Shown: in pieces, positions 8,015-16,810 of the stretch
How positions within the stretch are numbered: the stretch's first letter is position 1
Layout: each line of letters opens with the position of its first letter
DNA from: JBBQDZ01 sp038237515
GTDB lineage: Bacteria; Actinomycetota; Thermoleophilia; Gaiellales; Gaiellaceae
Direction: 5' to 3'
NCBI GenBank assembly: GCA_038237515.1
Contig: JBBRYP010000030.1
Coordinates: 1 to 43,691, forward strand
DNA: 43,691 nt
Made by a program: the position numbers and the translations under genes
The notes under the pieces: generated by a model
What the model was told of the DNA's origin: nothing
The model's database searches: none
The model's input: the letters and a program-made list of their open reading frames with translations, nothing else

Positions 8015-9142
8015 ATGACGGCCCTTGAAGGCATCTACCTCGCTCGCCCGGACCGGCCTCCGGAGGGCGTTGCGCTGGCCGTAAAGGACCTGTTCGACAC
8101 CGCCGGTCTCACGACCACCTACGGCTCCGCCATCTTTGCCGACCACGTCCCCGAGGAGACGGCGGAGGCGATTCGGCGGCTCGAGGCGGCGGGCTACGGG
8201 ATCGTCGGGAAGACGAACCTCCACGAGTTCGCATACGGCACCACCTCGCAGAACCCGCACTACGGCACCGTTCCGAACCCGATCGCCCCGGGGCGCGTGG
8301 CAGGCGGGTCGAGCGGCGGGTCGGCGGCGGCGCTCGCGGCCGGCCTCGCGGACGCCGCGCTCGGCACCGACTCCGGCGGCTCGATCCGGATCCCCGCCGC
8401 GTGCTGTGGAATCGTCGGCTTCAAGCCGACCTACGGACTCGTGTCCCTCGACGGCTGCTTCCCGCTCGCTCCGAGCTTCGATCACGCCGGGCCGATGGCG
8501 CGAACCGTGCGCGAGTGCGCGCAGATGCTGGACATCCTCGCAGAGCCCTTCGCCCGGGGGTCGGAGCGGACGCTGCGCGAAGTCGAAGTCGCCGTCGCGT
8601 GGACTGCCGAGGCGGAACCGCTCGTGAGGGCGCGCGTCGAGGCGGCGGCAGCGCTCTTCCCGCGAGCGCGCGTTGTCGAGTTCCCTCGCCCGGAGCAGGT
8701 TGGAGCGGCGTTCATGCGGGAGGTCGCCGAGGTGCATCGCGACCTCTTCGCCGACCATCACGAGCTCTACGGGGAGAATGTCGCGACGAAGATCGAGCGC
8801 TGCCTCGCGCTGGAGGACGCTGCCGCCGCCGCGGGGGCGCGCTCGCGGGACGCCTACCGCGAGCAGGCCCACGCGGCGCTCGAGGGCTTCGATCTCCTCC
8901 TCACGCCGACCCTGGCGTGCGTCGCTCCGGCGGCCGACGTCGTCGAGCTCGCCGTTCGCGAGCGCCTGATCCGGTTCACGCTCCCGTTCAACGCACTCGG
9001 CTGGCCGGCCCTCGCCCTCCCCTGCGGGTCGGGGGAGGGGGGGCTGCCGGCGTCGGCGCAGCTCGTCGGCCGCGCCGACAACGACGCGCTCGTGCTCGCG
9101 GTCGGAGAGGAGCTCGAGGCGAGGCTGGCCGCCGCAGGCTGA
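8015..9142 (+). CDS. Amidase-signature family hydrolase
   Basis: The protein is 375 aa from ATG 8015. The Ser-cisSer-Lys triad of the amidase signature family is intact: Lys24 in A-V-K-D-L-F-D, cis-Ser99 in G-G-S-S-G-G-S-A-A-A, and Ser123 in T-D-S-G-G-S-I-R-I-P-A. The spacing (75 and 99 residues after the Lys) equals that of GatA. It is about 100 residues shorter than GatA or typical amidases. No gatB or gatC is nearby, so a stand-alone amide hydrolase (for example indoleacetamide or aryl amide type) is more likely than tRNA amidotransferase. The substrate cannot be read from the sequence. It seems cytoplasmic. Confidence 0.85.
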   Translation: MTALEGIYLARPDRPPEGVALAVKDLFDTAGLTTTYGSAIFADHVPEETAEAIRRLEAAGYGIVGKTNLHEFAYGTTSQNPHYGTVPNPIAPGRVAGGSSGGSAAALAAGLADAALGTDSGGSIRIPAACCGIVGFKPTYGLVSLDGCFPLAPSFDHAGPMARTVRECAQMLDILAEPFARGSERTLREVEVAVAWTAEAEPLVRARVEAAAALFPRARVVEFPRPEQVGAAFMREVAEVHRDLFADHHELYGENVATKIERCLALEDAAAAAGARSRDAYREQAHAALEGFDLLLTPTLACVAPAADVVELAVRERLIRFTLPFNALGWPALALPCGSGEGGLPASAQLVGRADNDALVLAVGEELEARLAAAG

Positions 9143-9203
9143 TCCGACACACTCTGGGAGTAAGTCCGGCGCGGTTATCGCGGCCACGACGCCCGCTGCA
9201 GTC

Positions 9204-9219
9204 TCCCTCGATCGAGGGA
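9204..9219. promoter_or_regulatory. 16-bp perfect palindrome upstream of the FnIII-like exported protein
   Basis: TCCCTCGATCGAGGGA is self-complementary and lies 34 bp before the GTG start at 9254. It could be an operator. The 111-bp gap after the amidase otherwise shows nothing I can name. Confidence 0.3.
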
Positions 9220-9253
9220 CAGCCGGGGGGTCGCCGATGCCGAAGACCACCTC

Positions 9254-11533
9254 GTGAACGCTCGCCGTGCGCTCCTCGCCGTCCTCGCCGTTGCCCTGAT
9301 CGCTCCGGCACAGGCGCTCGCGCGACCGGCGGCGAAGGCACCTCCTCCGCCCGGCCCCCCGGTGGATGTCAAGGCGTTCCTGCTGCGCGCCGACGAGGCC
9401 GCCGGAGACACGTTCCCGCGCACGCCTTCCTTCGGCTGGGCCCCGGTGCCGGGCGCGCTGAAGTACGAGTTCGAGCTCGCCACGAGCGCGCTGTTCAAGG
9501 AGACCTCGATCGTCTGGACCGGCGAGACCGACAAGACGCCGGCCGTCGCAATCCCCACCGCTCTGCCCTGGATGACCGGCAATCCGTATGCGCTGTGGGG
9601 CCACGTCCGGGTGGTGACGAAGACGGGGACGAGCACCTGGAGCGAGCCGTACGGCTTCAACATCCCGGCCCCTCCGCCGCCTGCGCAGCTCCCCGACTAC
9701 CCCGGACTCGTCCGCTGGTCGCCGGTCGAGGGCGCGACGAGCTACCAGGTGTGGTTCCAGGAGCCTTCGAAGGTGATCTCGAGCGTCGTCAACTCCGCGG
9801 ACGAGCGCGAGTACTACACCTTCCACCAGCTCGAACCCTGGCCGAGCAAGGTGACCTGGCGCGTCCGCGCGCTGCGCACCCTCTACGGCGCGATGCCGAA
9901 CGGTTTGCCCGCGGTCGAGTACGGGCCGTGGAGCAAGGCCTACACGTCGATCAACCCACCCTTCCAGGTCGGCTCGCTGACGCTCGGCCAGACGGTCTCG
10001 GACACCGTCACCGACCCCGTCGACCCGCGCCCGCACGACCAGACCCCGGCCTTCCTCTACACGGGCAGCCAGTCGTTCCTCGGCACGACGAGCGGTCTCT
10101 ACCGCGTCTACGTCTTCACCGACGACGACTGCATCAACCGGGTCTTCGTCGGCGCGATCACGGGCGCCCCGGCGTACTCGCCGCGCACGAGCGGCCCGCT
10201 CGCGCTGCCGTCGGATCCCAAGGCGGCGGCGACGATCTACCTGCCGGACGGATCGGAGGGAAGCACGCAGATGGCCGACTTCTCGGTCGTGAAGACGAAC
10301 GAGACGGTTTCGAACACGACCCCGACCTCCTCCTCGCCGGCCGAGCCGCCGACCACCCAGCCCCCGCCGACGACCCCGCCGACGACTTCGGCCGATCCGT
10401 CGCAGACGGGGTTCACGCTGCCGACGCCCGCGGGCGCCGCGGTCGACCTCTGGGACAGCGGCTACCCCACCGGCCAGTACTACTGGACCGTCGTCCCCGT
10501 AAATGTCATCGCGAGCACGTCGGGCGGAGTCACCTACCGGGACGCCGAGTTGCCGCAGGAGGCCTGCCAGTCGGGCCGCATCCTCTCGTTCGCGAAGGAA
10601 AGCCTCCCCACGACGACCACCGAGGCGGCTCCGTACGCCTCGGGCCTTTCTCCCGACGGGCACCTCGCCTCCGCGGCGATCGTGAAGCCCACCTTCTACG
10701 GGTCGCCGCTCGTGTCCTGGCGGCCGGCCGTCGGTGCCGTCGCCTACGAGGTGCAGTGGAGCAAGGTCTCCTACCCCTGGAAGACGGAGGGTAAGCCGGC
10801 CTTCACCTTCGGCACCTCCGCCCTCCTCGGCGACGCGACCGGCACCCCGCTCGCGCCGGGCCCCTGGTACTACCGCGTCCGCGGCCTCGATCCGTACGTC
10901 GCCGGGCCGGCGAAGCAGATGACCTGGTCGGACCCCGTGCTCGTGACGGTCGCGACGCCACGCTACCGCGTCGTCGGCCAGACCTCGCCTGTGACCAAGC
11001 CCGCGGCGCGCGCCAGGGGCACGCACAGCTGGCGCGAGCCTTCCTTCTCCGTCAAGCTCCCCGCCTACTGGCGCGGCGTCGACCACGCCAGCGTGCCATC
11101 CGAGCTTCGCCTCCATCCGGAGCTCGCGAGCTACGCCAACGCGACGCTTCTGTCCGAGCTCCGCCGGGGCGGCGCGGTCCCCACCAGATTCCTCGCCTAC
11201 GACGCAACCGAGCCCTCGAACGGCATGTTCGTCAGGGTCCTTGCCCTGCCGCAGCACACACACGCGCAGTGGGCGAAGACGATGATCGCCTCGCTGAAGC
11301 TCACTTCCGGATACGCGGGTGACCTTCGTTGCGCCAACGCCGCGCTACCCGCCGGGCGCGCGCTCCACTGCTCGCTCGTCCTCCGCGGCTCCGGGTTCAG
11401 GGTGCGGAACGCCGTGTACCTCTTCGATCGCGGCAAGCTGACCTACGACCTCACGTATGCCTCCGACGTCACCCGCGTGACGGTGGAAGCCCCGCTCTTC
11501 GCCTCGTCGATCCGGTCGTTCCGGATCAAATAG
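9254..11533 (+). CDS. Large exported protein with FnIII-like modules
   Basis: The protein is 759 aa from GTG 9254. It has a signal peptide (M-N-A-R-R-A-L-L-A-V, cleavage near A-L-A at about 20-23) and a Pro-rich stretch. At least three FnIII-like modules follow, recognisable by repeats such as F-G-W-A-P-V-P-G-A-L-K-Y-E-F-E, V-R-W-S-P-V-E-G-A-T-S-Y-Q-V-W and V-S-W-R-P-A-V-G-A-V-A-Y-E-V-Q-W. A Pro/Thr-rich linker lies at about 360-385. The last 170 residues are a separate domain (W-R-E-P-S-F-S-V-K-L-P-A-Y-W-R-G-V onward) with two cysteines, which I do not recognise. No membrane anchor or sortase motif is visible. I infer a secreted or surface-bound structural or binding protein with unknown ligand. 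Confidence 0.75.
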   Translation: MNARRALLAVLAVALIAPAQALARPAAKAPPPPGPPVDVKAFLLRADEAAGDTFPRTPSFGWAPVPGALKYEFELATSALFKETSIVWTGETDKTPAVAIPTALPWMTGNPYALWGHVRVVTKTGTSTWSEPYGFNIPAPPPPAQLPDYPGLVRWSPVEGATSYQVWFQEPSKVISSVVNSADEREYYTFHQLEPWPSKVTWRVRALRTLYGAMPNGLPAVEYGPWSKAYTSINPPFQVGSLTLGQTVSDTVTDPVDPRPHDQTPAFLYTGSQSFLGTTSGLYRVYVFTDDDCINRVFVGAITGAPAYSPRTSGPLALPSDPKAAATIYLPDGSEGSTQMADFSVVKTNETVSNTTPTSSSPAEPPTTQPPPTTPPTTSADPSQTGFTLPTPAGAAVDLWDSGYPTGQYYWTVVPVNVIASTSGGVTYRDAELPQEACQSGRILSFAKESLPTTTTEAAPYASGLSPDGHLASAAIVKPTFYGSPLVSWRPAVGAVAYEVQWSKVSYPWKTEGKPAFTFGTSALLGDATGTPLAPGPWYYRVRGLDPYVAGPAKQMTWSDPVLVTVATPRYRVVGQTSPVTKPAARARGTHSWREPSFSVKLPAYWRGVDHASVPSELRLHPELASYANATLLSELRRGGAVPTRFLAYDATEPSNGMFVRVLALPQHTHAQWAKTMIASLKLTSGYAGDLRCANAALPAGRALHCSLVLRGSGFRVRNAVYLFDRGKLTYDLTYASDVTRVTVEAPLFASSIRSFRIK

Positions 11534-11537
11534 CGCA

Positions 11538-11630
11538 GGGGAACCCAGGGTTCCCCCACGAACCCCCTCCTTCTGCGCTCTGGCTTGTCCAGCCGCGCCT
11601 GGCCTCCCGCCGGGCAAGCCCGGCTCCGGC
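11538..11630 (+). repeat. Composite palindromic repeat, copy A
   Basis: It lies 4 bp after the stop at 11533. IR1 has 9-bp perfect arms (11538-11546 and 11548-11556) and is followed by a C/T-rich run. About 50 bp later comes IR2 (11609-11624), with GCCGGG-CAAG-CCCGGC pairing. It matches copies B, C and E near 32-33 kb in layout and in the TCCTTCTGCGCT / CTTCTTCGC type tract. It probably acts as a 3'-end terminator. The rest of 11534-11731 shows no gene. Confidence 0.65.
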
Positions 11631-11731
11631 CGCGGTCGCTCGCTGATCATCTAACGTCTCCTCGTCGAGCGCCTCGACGCCCCACGGAACAGCTCGTCAC
11701 AACTTCACGACTGTCCGCGCCTGGAAGAGAG

Positions 11732-12862
11732 CTACGCGGACCGGGCGAGCAGCCGGCGCTCCGTCCGCCGCCGCGACGTTCGCGTCCCGGCGAAGCCGAC
11801 GAGGGCGAGCACGAGGAGCGGCGCGGCGACGATCGACGCGTAGATGCCCCAGACGAGCTCCTTGGCGAGGATCCGCCCCGACTCGTGCAGAGCCCGGCCG
11901 ACGCGCCCGGGAGGCGGCGGTGGCGCGCCCTCGTGGTGCGCCTTCGGCTTCGCCGTCACCAGGGTGAGGCGCGCGGTCGCGAGCCGGGCCCGCTGATGGG
12001 TCGCCTGCTTTGTTTGCACCAGCGCCAGGAGCTCCGTCTTCTCGTAGGCGAGCTGATCCTGGAGACGGGCCAGGTCGACCGACGAGAGGCCGCCGGCGTC
12101 GAGCCGGCGCTGGCTTCGGGCGATCTGCGTCCGCAGCTTGCCGATCTGCTCGACCTGGTGGTTGTAGGCGCCCTGGAGGTCCGTGAGCGACACCCGCTGC
12201 GAGACGATCGTGCCGAGGCCCGAGAAGCCGAGGATCGCCCGCTGCACGTGGCCGACCGGGACGCGCAGGAGCAGCGTTGCGTCGCCCCGCCTCGCCGCGC
12301 CGTACCGGACGCTCACGACATAGCCGCCGAGGCGGCGGGCGATCCTCATCGCCCGCACCGTCTCTTTCGACAGGTCATCGGTCGAGCGGACGCGGAGGTG
12401 CATCTGGACCCGGTAATCGGCGAGGCGGTTGCCGGCCGGTGGCGCGGTCGCGGAGAGGGCCTTGCCGCCTGCCGGAGAGCCCTTCCGAGCGTCCACCGAT
12501 CCTCTCGGCGCCAAGATGGCGGGACGGTCGCGCGAGAAAACCGGGGCGGCCCGGGGCGACGTGGCGGCCTCGCGACGCGCCTGTCCGGCTGCCGCGCCCC
12601 AGGTCGCCGTCTTCTTGCCTCCTGTCGAGACGAGCCCCTGCACCATCGCCGCGGCGACGAATGCCGTCAGGCAGACCGGCGTCGCGACGAGGGCCACGCG
12701 CTGCCAGGCGACGCGCTCCACGAAGGACGGCCGCGGAGCCCGCGCCGTCGCCGCGATCTCGCGCACTCGCCCACGCAGCTCCGGCGGAGCCGCGACCCGG
12801 CCGGCGCGGAGCTCGCGCACGATCTCGTCGAAGCGCTCGTCGATCGTGTCAGGCCGCGACAT
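11732..12862 (-). CDS. DUF4349 membrane protein with anti-sigma-like N-terminus
   Basis: The protein is 376 aa from ATG 12862, overlapping the sigma factor gene by 14 bp. The cytoplasmic N-terminus (1-60: D-E-R-F-D-E-I-V-R-E-L-R-A-G, then P-P-E-L-R-G-R-V-R-E-I-A) looks like the first helices of anti-sigma proteins but lacks the zinc-binding His-x3-Cys-x2-Cys. A membrane segment follows at about 70-92. Residues about 150-330 are DUF4349, with Y-V-V-S-V-R-Y-G and R-V-P-V-G-H-V, and a coiled coil around L-R-T-Q-I-A-R-S-Q-R-R-L-D. A second membrane segment is near 335-360 with a basic tail. The genetic coupling suggests it restrains the sigma factor and senses an envelope signal through DUF4349. 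Confidence 0.78.
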   Translation of the reverse strand: MSRPDTIDERFDEIVRELRAGRVAAPPELRGRVREIAATARAPRPSFVERVAWQRVALVATPVCLTAFVAAAMVQGLVSTGGKKTATWGAAAGQARREAATSPRAAPVFSRDRPAILAPRGSVDARKGSPAGGKALSATAPPAGNRLADYRVQMHLRVRSTDDLSKETVRAMRIARRLGGYVVSVRYGAARRGDATLLLRVPVGHVQRAILGFSGLGTIVSQRVSLTDLQGAYNHQVEQIGKLRTQIARSQRRLDAGGLSSVDLARLQDQLAYEKTELLALVQTKQATHQRARLATARLTLVTAKPKAHHEGAPPPPPGRVGRALHESGRILAKELVWGIYASIVAAPLLVLALVGFAGTRTSRRRTERRLLARSA

Positions 12863-13391
12863 TCGAGCTCACCTTCTCCCCGAGCTTCTGGAGGGCCCGT
12901 GAAAGACGCGTGGAGCAGGCCGTCTGCGAGATACCGAGGACTCGAGCCGCGGTCTCGCCGTCCAGCTCGAGGATGACGCGCAGGGCGATCACCTCGCGCT
13001 CCCCCGCGGAGAGGCTTCGGAGCGCAGACTCGAGCGGCGGCGAGAAGCCCTCGCTCAAGGCCGGCGCGCCGGACCGCGACGGCTCTCGAAGCGCGTACAC
13101 GTCCTCCCGGCGCCGGCGGCGCTCCTCGGCGCGGAAGTGATCGAGCGCCGTCGAGCGCGCGACCTGGCAGAGCCAGGTGCGGGCGCCGGCGCGGCGCGGG
13201 TCGAACGTCTTCCAGCGGCGGCAGGCACGCTCGAAGGTCTCGGCTGTCAGCTCCTCGGCCACGATTGGGTCTCCTGTGAGGTAGACGAGATAGGCGTGCA
13301 CGTCGTCGAGATGCTCCTCCGCAACCGAGGCGAAGCTGCGCCTCTCGACGCCCGCCCGGCGGTCCCGCCGCAGGCTCTCCACCGCGTGCAC
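12849..13391 (-). CDS. ECF-type RNA polymerase sigma factor
   Basis: The protein is 180 aa from GTG 13391. Region 2 spans about 25-95 (D-V-H-A-Y-L-V-Y-L-T-G-D, A-E-E-L-T-A-E-T-F-E-R-A, T-W-L-C-Q-V-A-R-S-T-A-L-D-H-F-R). Region 4 spans about 120-175 (L-S-A-G-E-R-E-V-I-A-L-R, G-E-T-A-A-R-V-L-G-I-S-Q-T-A-C-S-T-R-L-S-R-A). Sigma region 3 is absent, as usual for ECF factors. The stop lies inside the next gene, which encodes a probable membrane regulator. The exported protein gene ends 43 bp upstream, so the three may be co-transcribed. Target promoters are unknown. Confidence 0.88.
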   Translation of the reverse strand: MHAVESLRRDRRAGVERRSFASVAEEHLDDVHAYLVYLTGDPIVAEELTAETFERACRRWKTFDPRRAGARTWLCQVARSTALDHFRAEERRRRREDVYALREPSRSGAPALSEGFSPPLESALRSLSAGEREVIALRVILELDGETAARVLGISQTACSTRLSRALQKLGEKVSSNVAA

Positions 13392-13434
13392 GCTTTCTCT
13401 ACGCCGCCGAGCGCCGCCGCGTCACATCAATGGG

Positions 13435-13998
13435 CTAGGGCTGGACTTTCTTGATCACGACCTTCGTCGCCTTCGGCGTCGTGAACTGGAGCACGATCGC
13501 GAACCTGTCGCCGAAGGCGAACGTGTAGCTCTTCGGCACACCGCCGGTCCCGGAGACCCTGAAGCAGGAGATATACGGCTGCCCGGCGGTCGTCTGGACG
13601 GTGCAGGCGAGATTCGACTTCGCCAGGTGGAGCTCGTCTCCGGCGCGAACAGTGTAGCTCTTCCCGGGAGCCGCGCCGAGCGCCGCCGGCTTGCGGTGGA
13701 AGACGATCGAGGGGCCGGACGCACTCGCCTTCGCGAGCGCGATCTCGCCGTCCGTGGTGAGCGCCGCCGCGTACGAGCCGGCGACTGCCTTGCCGCCGTG
13801 CACCACGTAGCAGGCGACGAGCGTCTTGCCCTTCAGCAGGGTCTTGCCGACCTGCGTCTGACAAAGGACGTTCGTCCTTGCTACCGCGATCGTGTCGTTC
13901 AGCCCGAGCGTGATCGTCTTACCCGCGCGGGCCGAGCCTCCGGCCGCGAACACCGTGAACGCAATCAGAGCGGCCGCGGCCGCTGTCATGTGCTTCAA
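13435..13998 (-). CDS. Exported protein of unknown function, beside the ECF sigma factor
   Basis: The start is TTG 13998, chosen because AAGGAG lies 6 bases before it. ATG 13989 is an in-frame alternative. The protein is 187 aa with a signal peptide (hydrophobic A-A-A-A-A-L-I-A-F-T-V-F-A-A, cleavage near A-R-A). The mature part has two similar halves, each with a conserved Cys pair (N-V-L-C-Q-T-Q and V-A-C-Y-V-V; N-L-A-C-T-V-Q and I-S-C-F-R-V), suggesting a duplicated beta domain with two disulfides. I do not recognise the family. Its place upstream of the sigma/DUF4349 pair makes it a possible signal protein or target. Confidence 0.6.
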   Translation of the reverse strand: MKHMTAAAAALIAFTVFAAGGSARAGKTITLGLNDTIAVARTNVLCQTQVGKTLLKGKTLVACYVVHGGKAVAGSYAAALTTDGEIALAKASASGPSIVFHRKPAALGAAPGKSYTVRAGDELHLAKSNLACTVQTTAGQPYISCFRVSGTGGVPKSYTFAFGDRFAIVLQFTTPKATKVVIKKVQP

Positions 13999-14296
13999 GA
14001 GGAGCTCCTTCGATCGGTTTCTCTCTAGTTTCTCTCTATGTACACCGGGAGGGCAGGCCCGGAAAGTGGCGGCGCTGGATGTCACGCCGTCGGACTCGGC
14101 GGGTGAGCGGCTGCCGGGTCGGTGAGTCGAAGGAGATCGCGGGCTGCCGGCGAGCCGCCGCTGCCCGCCGCCGTGGGGGCGCATCACCCTGATTCCGCTC
14201 GCCTGACGCCACCACGTGCTGATAGGACGCCTGCGGCAAAGGCCGACGCTCGCCCCGCGTTCCTCGCATACCCCGTGTTGCGCATTCCGGAAGCGC
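13999..14296. other. Non-coding gap between the sigma-factor trio and opcA
   Basis: This 298-bp stretch has two near-identical CTCTCTAGTT/CTCTCTATG tracts (about 14021-14040) just upstream of the exported protein gene, and nothing else I can name. It must carry the promoter of the trio and the 3' end of the pentose-phosphate operon. No T-tract terminator is evident. Confidence 0.4.
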
Positions 14297-15190
14297 CTAC
14301 GCGATGGCGGCGCGGACTGCCGCCTCGTAGATCCGATCGCGCCCGAAGTTCTCGAGCTCGTCGGAAAGACGGTCGCTCGCCGACCGCGGCTCCTCGCGCG
14401 GGGCGGCCACCTCGGAGCCGTCGAGCGCGACCCGCCAGATGTCGTCGGCCTCCTCGTGACGCAGCGCGATCTCTTCTCGTAGACGAGACCGCAGCCAGCC
14501 GGACAGCTGCAGAGCCTCGGCCCGAGGCCCCGCCACGAAGAGTTCGCGCGTTCCCGCGCAGTCCGGCCAGAGCTGCGCGATCGCCCCCCGCCAGCCGACC
14601 GTGCGCGTCCACGCGAGGTCGGAGACGTCCACCCGCTCGAAGAAGCCGGTGAGTCCGCGCATCCCCTCCTCGGGATCGTCCCACTCGCCCGAGTCGACGA
14701 CGAGCCGGTCGACCGCGGCCACGAGCTGAGTGAACTCGCCAGACTCGAAGTCAGGCCGGCCGCGCCAGCGCAGGAAGACCGGCAGATCCGGGAGCAGGAG
14801 CGGCAGGACGATGCTCGCCGGTGCGCCCGCGCGCATCCCGCAGAGCGAGAGGCGGATCACCTCGGCACCGACCTGCTGCTCGACACCGGGGAGCGCGAAC
14901 GATTCGAGCGTGATCCTCGCGTCGAGGCAGCTCGACCTGTGCTTCGGATCGGGGTAGAGGATGATCGTGCGGCTCGGGTGCCGCTCCGCGAGACCTTCGA
15001 GCACCTCCTCCGCCGCCCGGCGCCACTCGGGCGGCACCCAGGCCACGTGAGTGAGGACGCTCGTGCGGAGGTCGGGCGCCGCGCCTTCGTGTGCATCGAC
15101 CTGCCGGAGCGCCGCGAGCTGGCGCTCGATGCCGCCGATGGAGACGCCCTGGCCGCTCCACTCGACGGTTCGGGCGGCCGCGGCCGTCAT
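14297..15190 (-). CDS. opcA: OpcA, glucose-6-phosphate dehydrogenase assembly/activator protein
   Basis: The protein is 297 aa from ATG 15190. The longer open frame upstream overlaps a repeated motif and has low-complexity sequence, so I reject it. Family features include T-S-V-L-T-H-V-A-W-V-P, R-T-I-I-L-Y-P-D-P, L-P-L-L-L-P-D-L-P-V-F-L-R-W-R-G and V-V-D-S-G-E-W. OpcA is found in actinobacteria and cyanobacteria, where it binds and activates Zwf, in cyanobacteria in a redox-dependent way. It lies 85 bp downstream of zwf and closes the operon. Confidence 0.88.
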   Translation of the reverse strand: MTAAAARTVEWSGQGVSIGGIERQLAALRQVDAHEGAAPDLRTSVLTHVAWVPPEWRRAAEEVLEGLAERHPSRTIILYPDPKHRSSCLDARITLESFALPGVEQQVGAEVIRLSLCGMRAGAPASIVLPLLLPDLPVFLRWRGRPDFESGEFTQLVAAVDRLVVDSGEWDDPEEGMRGLTGFFERVDVSDLAWTRTVGWRGAIAQLWPDCAGTRELFVAGPRAEALQLSGWLRSRLREEIALRHEEADDIWRVALDGSEVAAPREEPRSASDRLSDELENFGRDRIYEAAVRAAIA

Positions 15191-15230
15191 CCGGAGTCGG
15201 GCGAACCGACGCGTCCTCTGCGTCCACTGC

Positions 15231-15247
15231 CCAGGGTCTGTCCCCGG
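15231..15247 (+). repeat. 17-bp dispersed motif (CCAGGGTCTGTCCCCGG), copy 1
   Basis: It lies in the zwf-opcA gap. Near-identical copies are at 36483-36499 (one mismatch) and, inverted, at 42519-42535. A weaker match, GAGGGACTGTCCCTG, occurs in pgi at 18758-18772. Confidence 0.5.
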
Positions 15248-15275
15248 CCACCGCCTCGGAAGACACGTCGGCCCA

Positions 15276-16808
15276 TCAGTGGCGCCGCCACGAGCGACCG
15301 TCGCGCCGCAGCAGCTCATCCGCCGAGGGTGGGCCCCACGTTCCCGCCTCGTAGTTCGGGAAGGCGGGGCGATCGCGCTGCCAGGCGGCGACGACCGCGT
15401 CGACGAGCGCCCACTGCTCGTCGACCTCGTCCGAGCGCGTGAACAGCGTCGCGTCGCCGAGCATCGTGTCGAGGATGAGACGCTCGTACGCCTCGGGCAG
15501 ACCCGTACGGAACGCGCTCCCGTAGAGGAAGTCCATGTGCACGGTTCGGAGGTTCATACCCTGCCCCGGCACCTTCGCCCCGATCGCGAGGGAGACGCCC
15601 TCGTCCGGCTGCACGTGCACCAGGAGGAGGTTCGGCTTCAACGCCTCCGCCGCGAGCTCCTCGAACGGCGGGTGGGGCGCGCGCTTGAACTGGATCGCGA
15701 TCGTCGTCTCGCGCCGCGCCAGCCGTTTGCCCGCACGGACGTAGAAGGGCGTGTCCGCCCACCGCCAGTTGTCGACGTAGAGCTTCGCGGCGACGAACGT
15801 CTCGGTCATCGAGTGCGGGTCGACCCGCGGCTCCTGACGGTACCCGGGCACCTCCTCCCCGCCGACGTAGCCGGAGCCGTACTGCCCGCGCACCACGCTC
15901 TTCGGGCCGGGCGTGTGCATCGAGCGCAGCACCTTCACCTTCTCGTTTCGCACCGAGTCGGCCGTGAAGTCGATCGGCGGCTCCATCGCCGTCAGCGTCA
16001 CCAGCTGCAGCAGGTGGTTCTGGAAGATGTCCCGGATCGCCCCGGCCTGCTCGTAGAACTCGGCACGGTTCTCGATCCCGATCGACTCCGCGACGGTGAT
16101 CTCGACGTGGTCGACGAACTGCCGGTTCCAGATCGGCTCGAAGATCCCGTTCGCGAACCGGAGCGCCAGCATGTTCTGGACCGTCTCCTTGCCCAGGTAG
16201 TGGTCGATCCGGAAGATCTCGCTCTCGTCGAAGTGCTCGTGGATCTCCGCGTTCAGCGCCGAAGCGGAGGCGCGGTCGCGGCCGAACGGCTTCTCGATGA
16301 CGAGGCGCGTCCACCCGTCCGTCCGGCGCCTGCGCCCGAGCTCGCCGACGAGCGTCGCGATCGCCCCCGGCGGGATCGCGAGGTAGTACACCCGGTTCCC
16401 GCGCGTGCCGACCTCCTCGTCGAGCGCGTTCAGCGTCTCGATCAGCGCGTCCCACGCGGCGTCGTCTCCGAACTCCATCCCCACGTAACGCATGCCGGGC
16501 ACGAGCCCGTTCCACACCTCCTCCGTGAAGGGGTCGCGCGCGTGCTCCTGCACCGCCTCCTCCATCCGCTCGCGGAACTCGTCGTCGGTCTCCGCGGTGC
16601 GGGCGACTCCGACCACCGCGAACTGCTCGGGCAGGAGGCGCCGGTACGCGAGCGAGTAGATCGCCGGGAAGAGCTTGCGCTGGGTGAGGTCGCCGGAGGC
16701 TCCGAAGATGACGAGCGTGCACGGCTCTGGGGTGCGTCTGATCCGCAGGCCCTCGAGGAGCGGGTTTTCCTCGGCCGGGCGCGTGCCTCGGGTCGCGTGC
16801 GCCGCCAC
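15276..16808 (-). CDS. zwf: Glucose-6-phosphate dehydrogenase
   Basis: The protein is 510 aa, the usual size. It starts at GTG 16808, two bases from the MITE's flanking TA. Longer upstream frame sequence comes from the MITE and is not homologous. The nucleotide-binding motif is V-I-F-G-A-S-G-D-L-T-Q-R-K-L near residue 26. The active-site signature R-I-D-H-Y-L-G-K-E, with catalytic His and Lys, is intact, as is I-E-K-P-F-G-R-D. The enzyme makes 6-phosphogluconolactone and NADPH in the oxidative pentose-phosphate pathway. It is followed by its partner opcA. Upstream, the MITE separates it from the rest of the operon, so expression may rely on read-through or on a promoter in the element. Confidence 0.95.
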   Translation of the reverse strand: MAAHATRGTRPAEENPLLEGLRIRRTPEPCTLVIFGASGDLTQRKLFPAIYSLAYRRLLPEQFAVVGVARTAETDDEFRERMEEAVQEHARDPFTEEVWNGLVPGMRYVGMEFGDDAAWDALIETLNALDEEVGTRGNRVYYLAIPPGAIATLVGELGRRRRTDGWTRLVIEKPFGRDRASASALNAEIHEHFDESEIFRIDHYLGKETVQNMLALRFANGIFEPIWNRQFVDHVEITVAESIGIENRAEFYEQAGAIRDIFQNHLLQLVTLTAMEPPIDFTADSVRNEKVKVLRSMHTPGPKSVVRGQYGSGYVGGEEVPGYRQEPRVDPHSMTETFVAAKLYVDNWRWADTPFYVRAGKRLARRETTIAIQFKRAPHPPFEELAAEALKPNLLLVHVQPDEGVSLAIGAKVPGQGMNLRTVHMDFLYGSAFRTGLPEAYERLILDTMLGDATLFTRSDEVDEQWALVDAVVAAWQRDRPAFPNYEAGTWGPPSADELLRRDGRSWRRH

Positions 16809-16810
16809 TA

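Noticed and set aside
8015..9142. GatA subunit of tRNA amidotransferase
   Set aside because: The triad matches but the protein is about 100 aa short and no gatB/gatC is near.
7946..11263. 1105-codon open frame on the minus strand
   Set aside because: It lies antisense to the amidase and FnIII-like genes, is dominated by Arg/Gly/Ala, and has no domain or ribosome site. It is a shadow caused by high GC.
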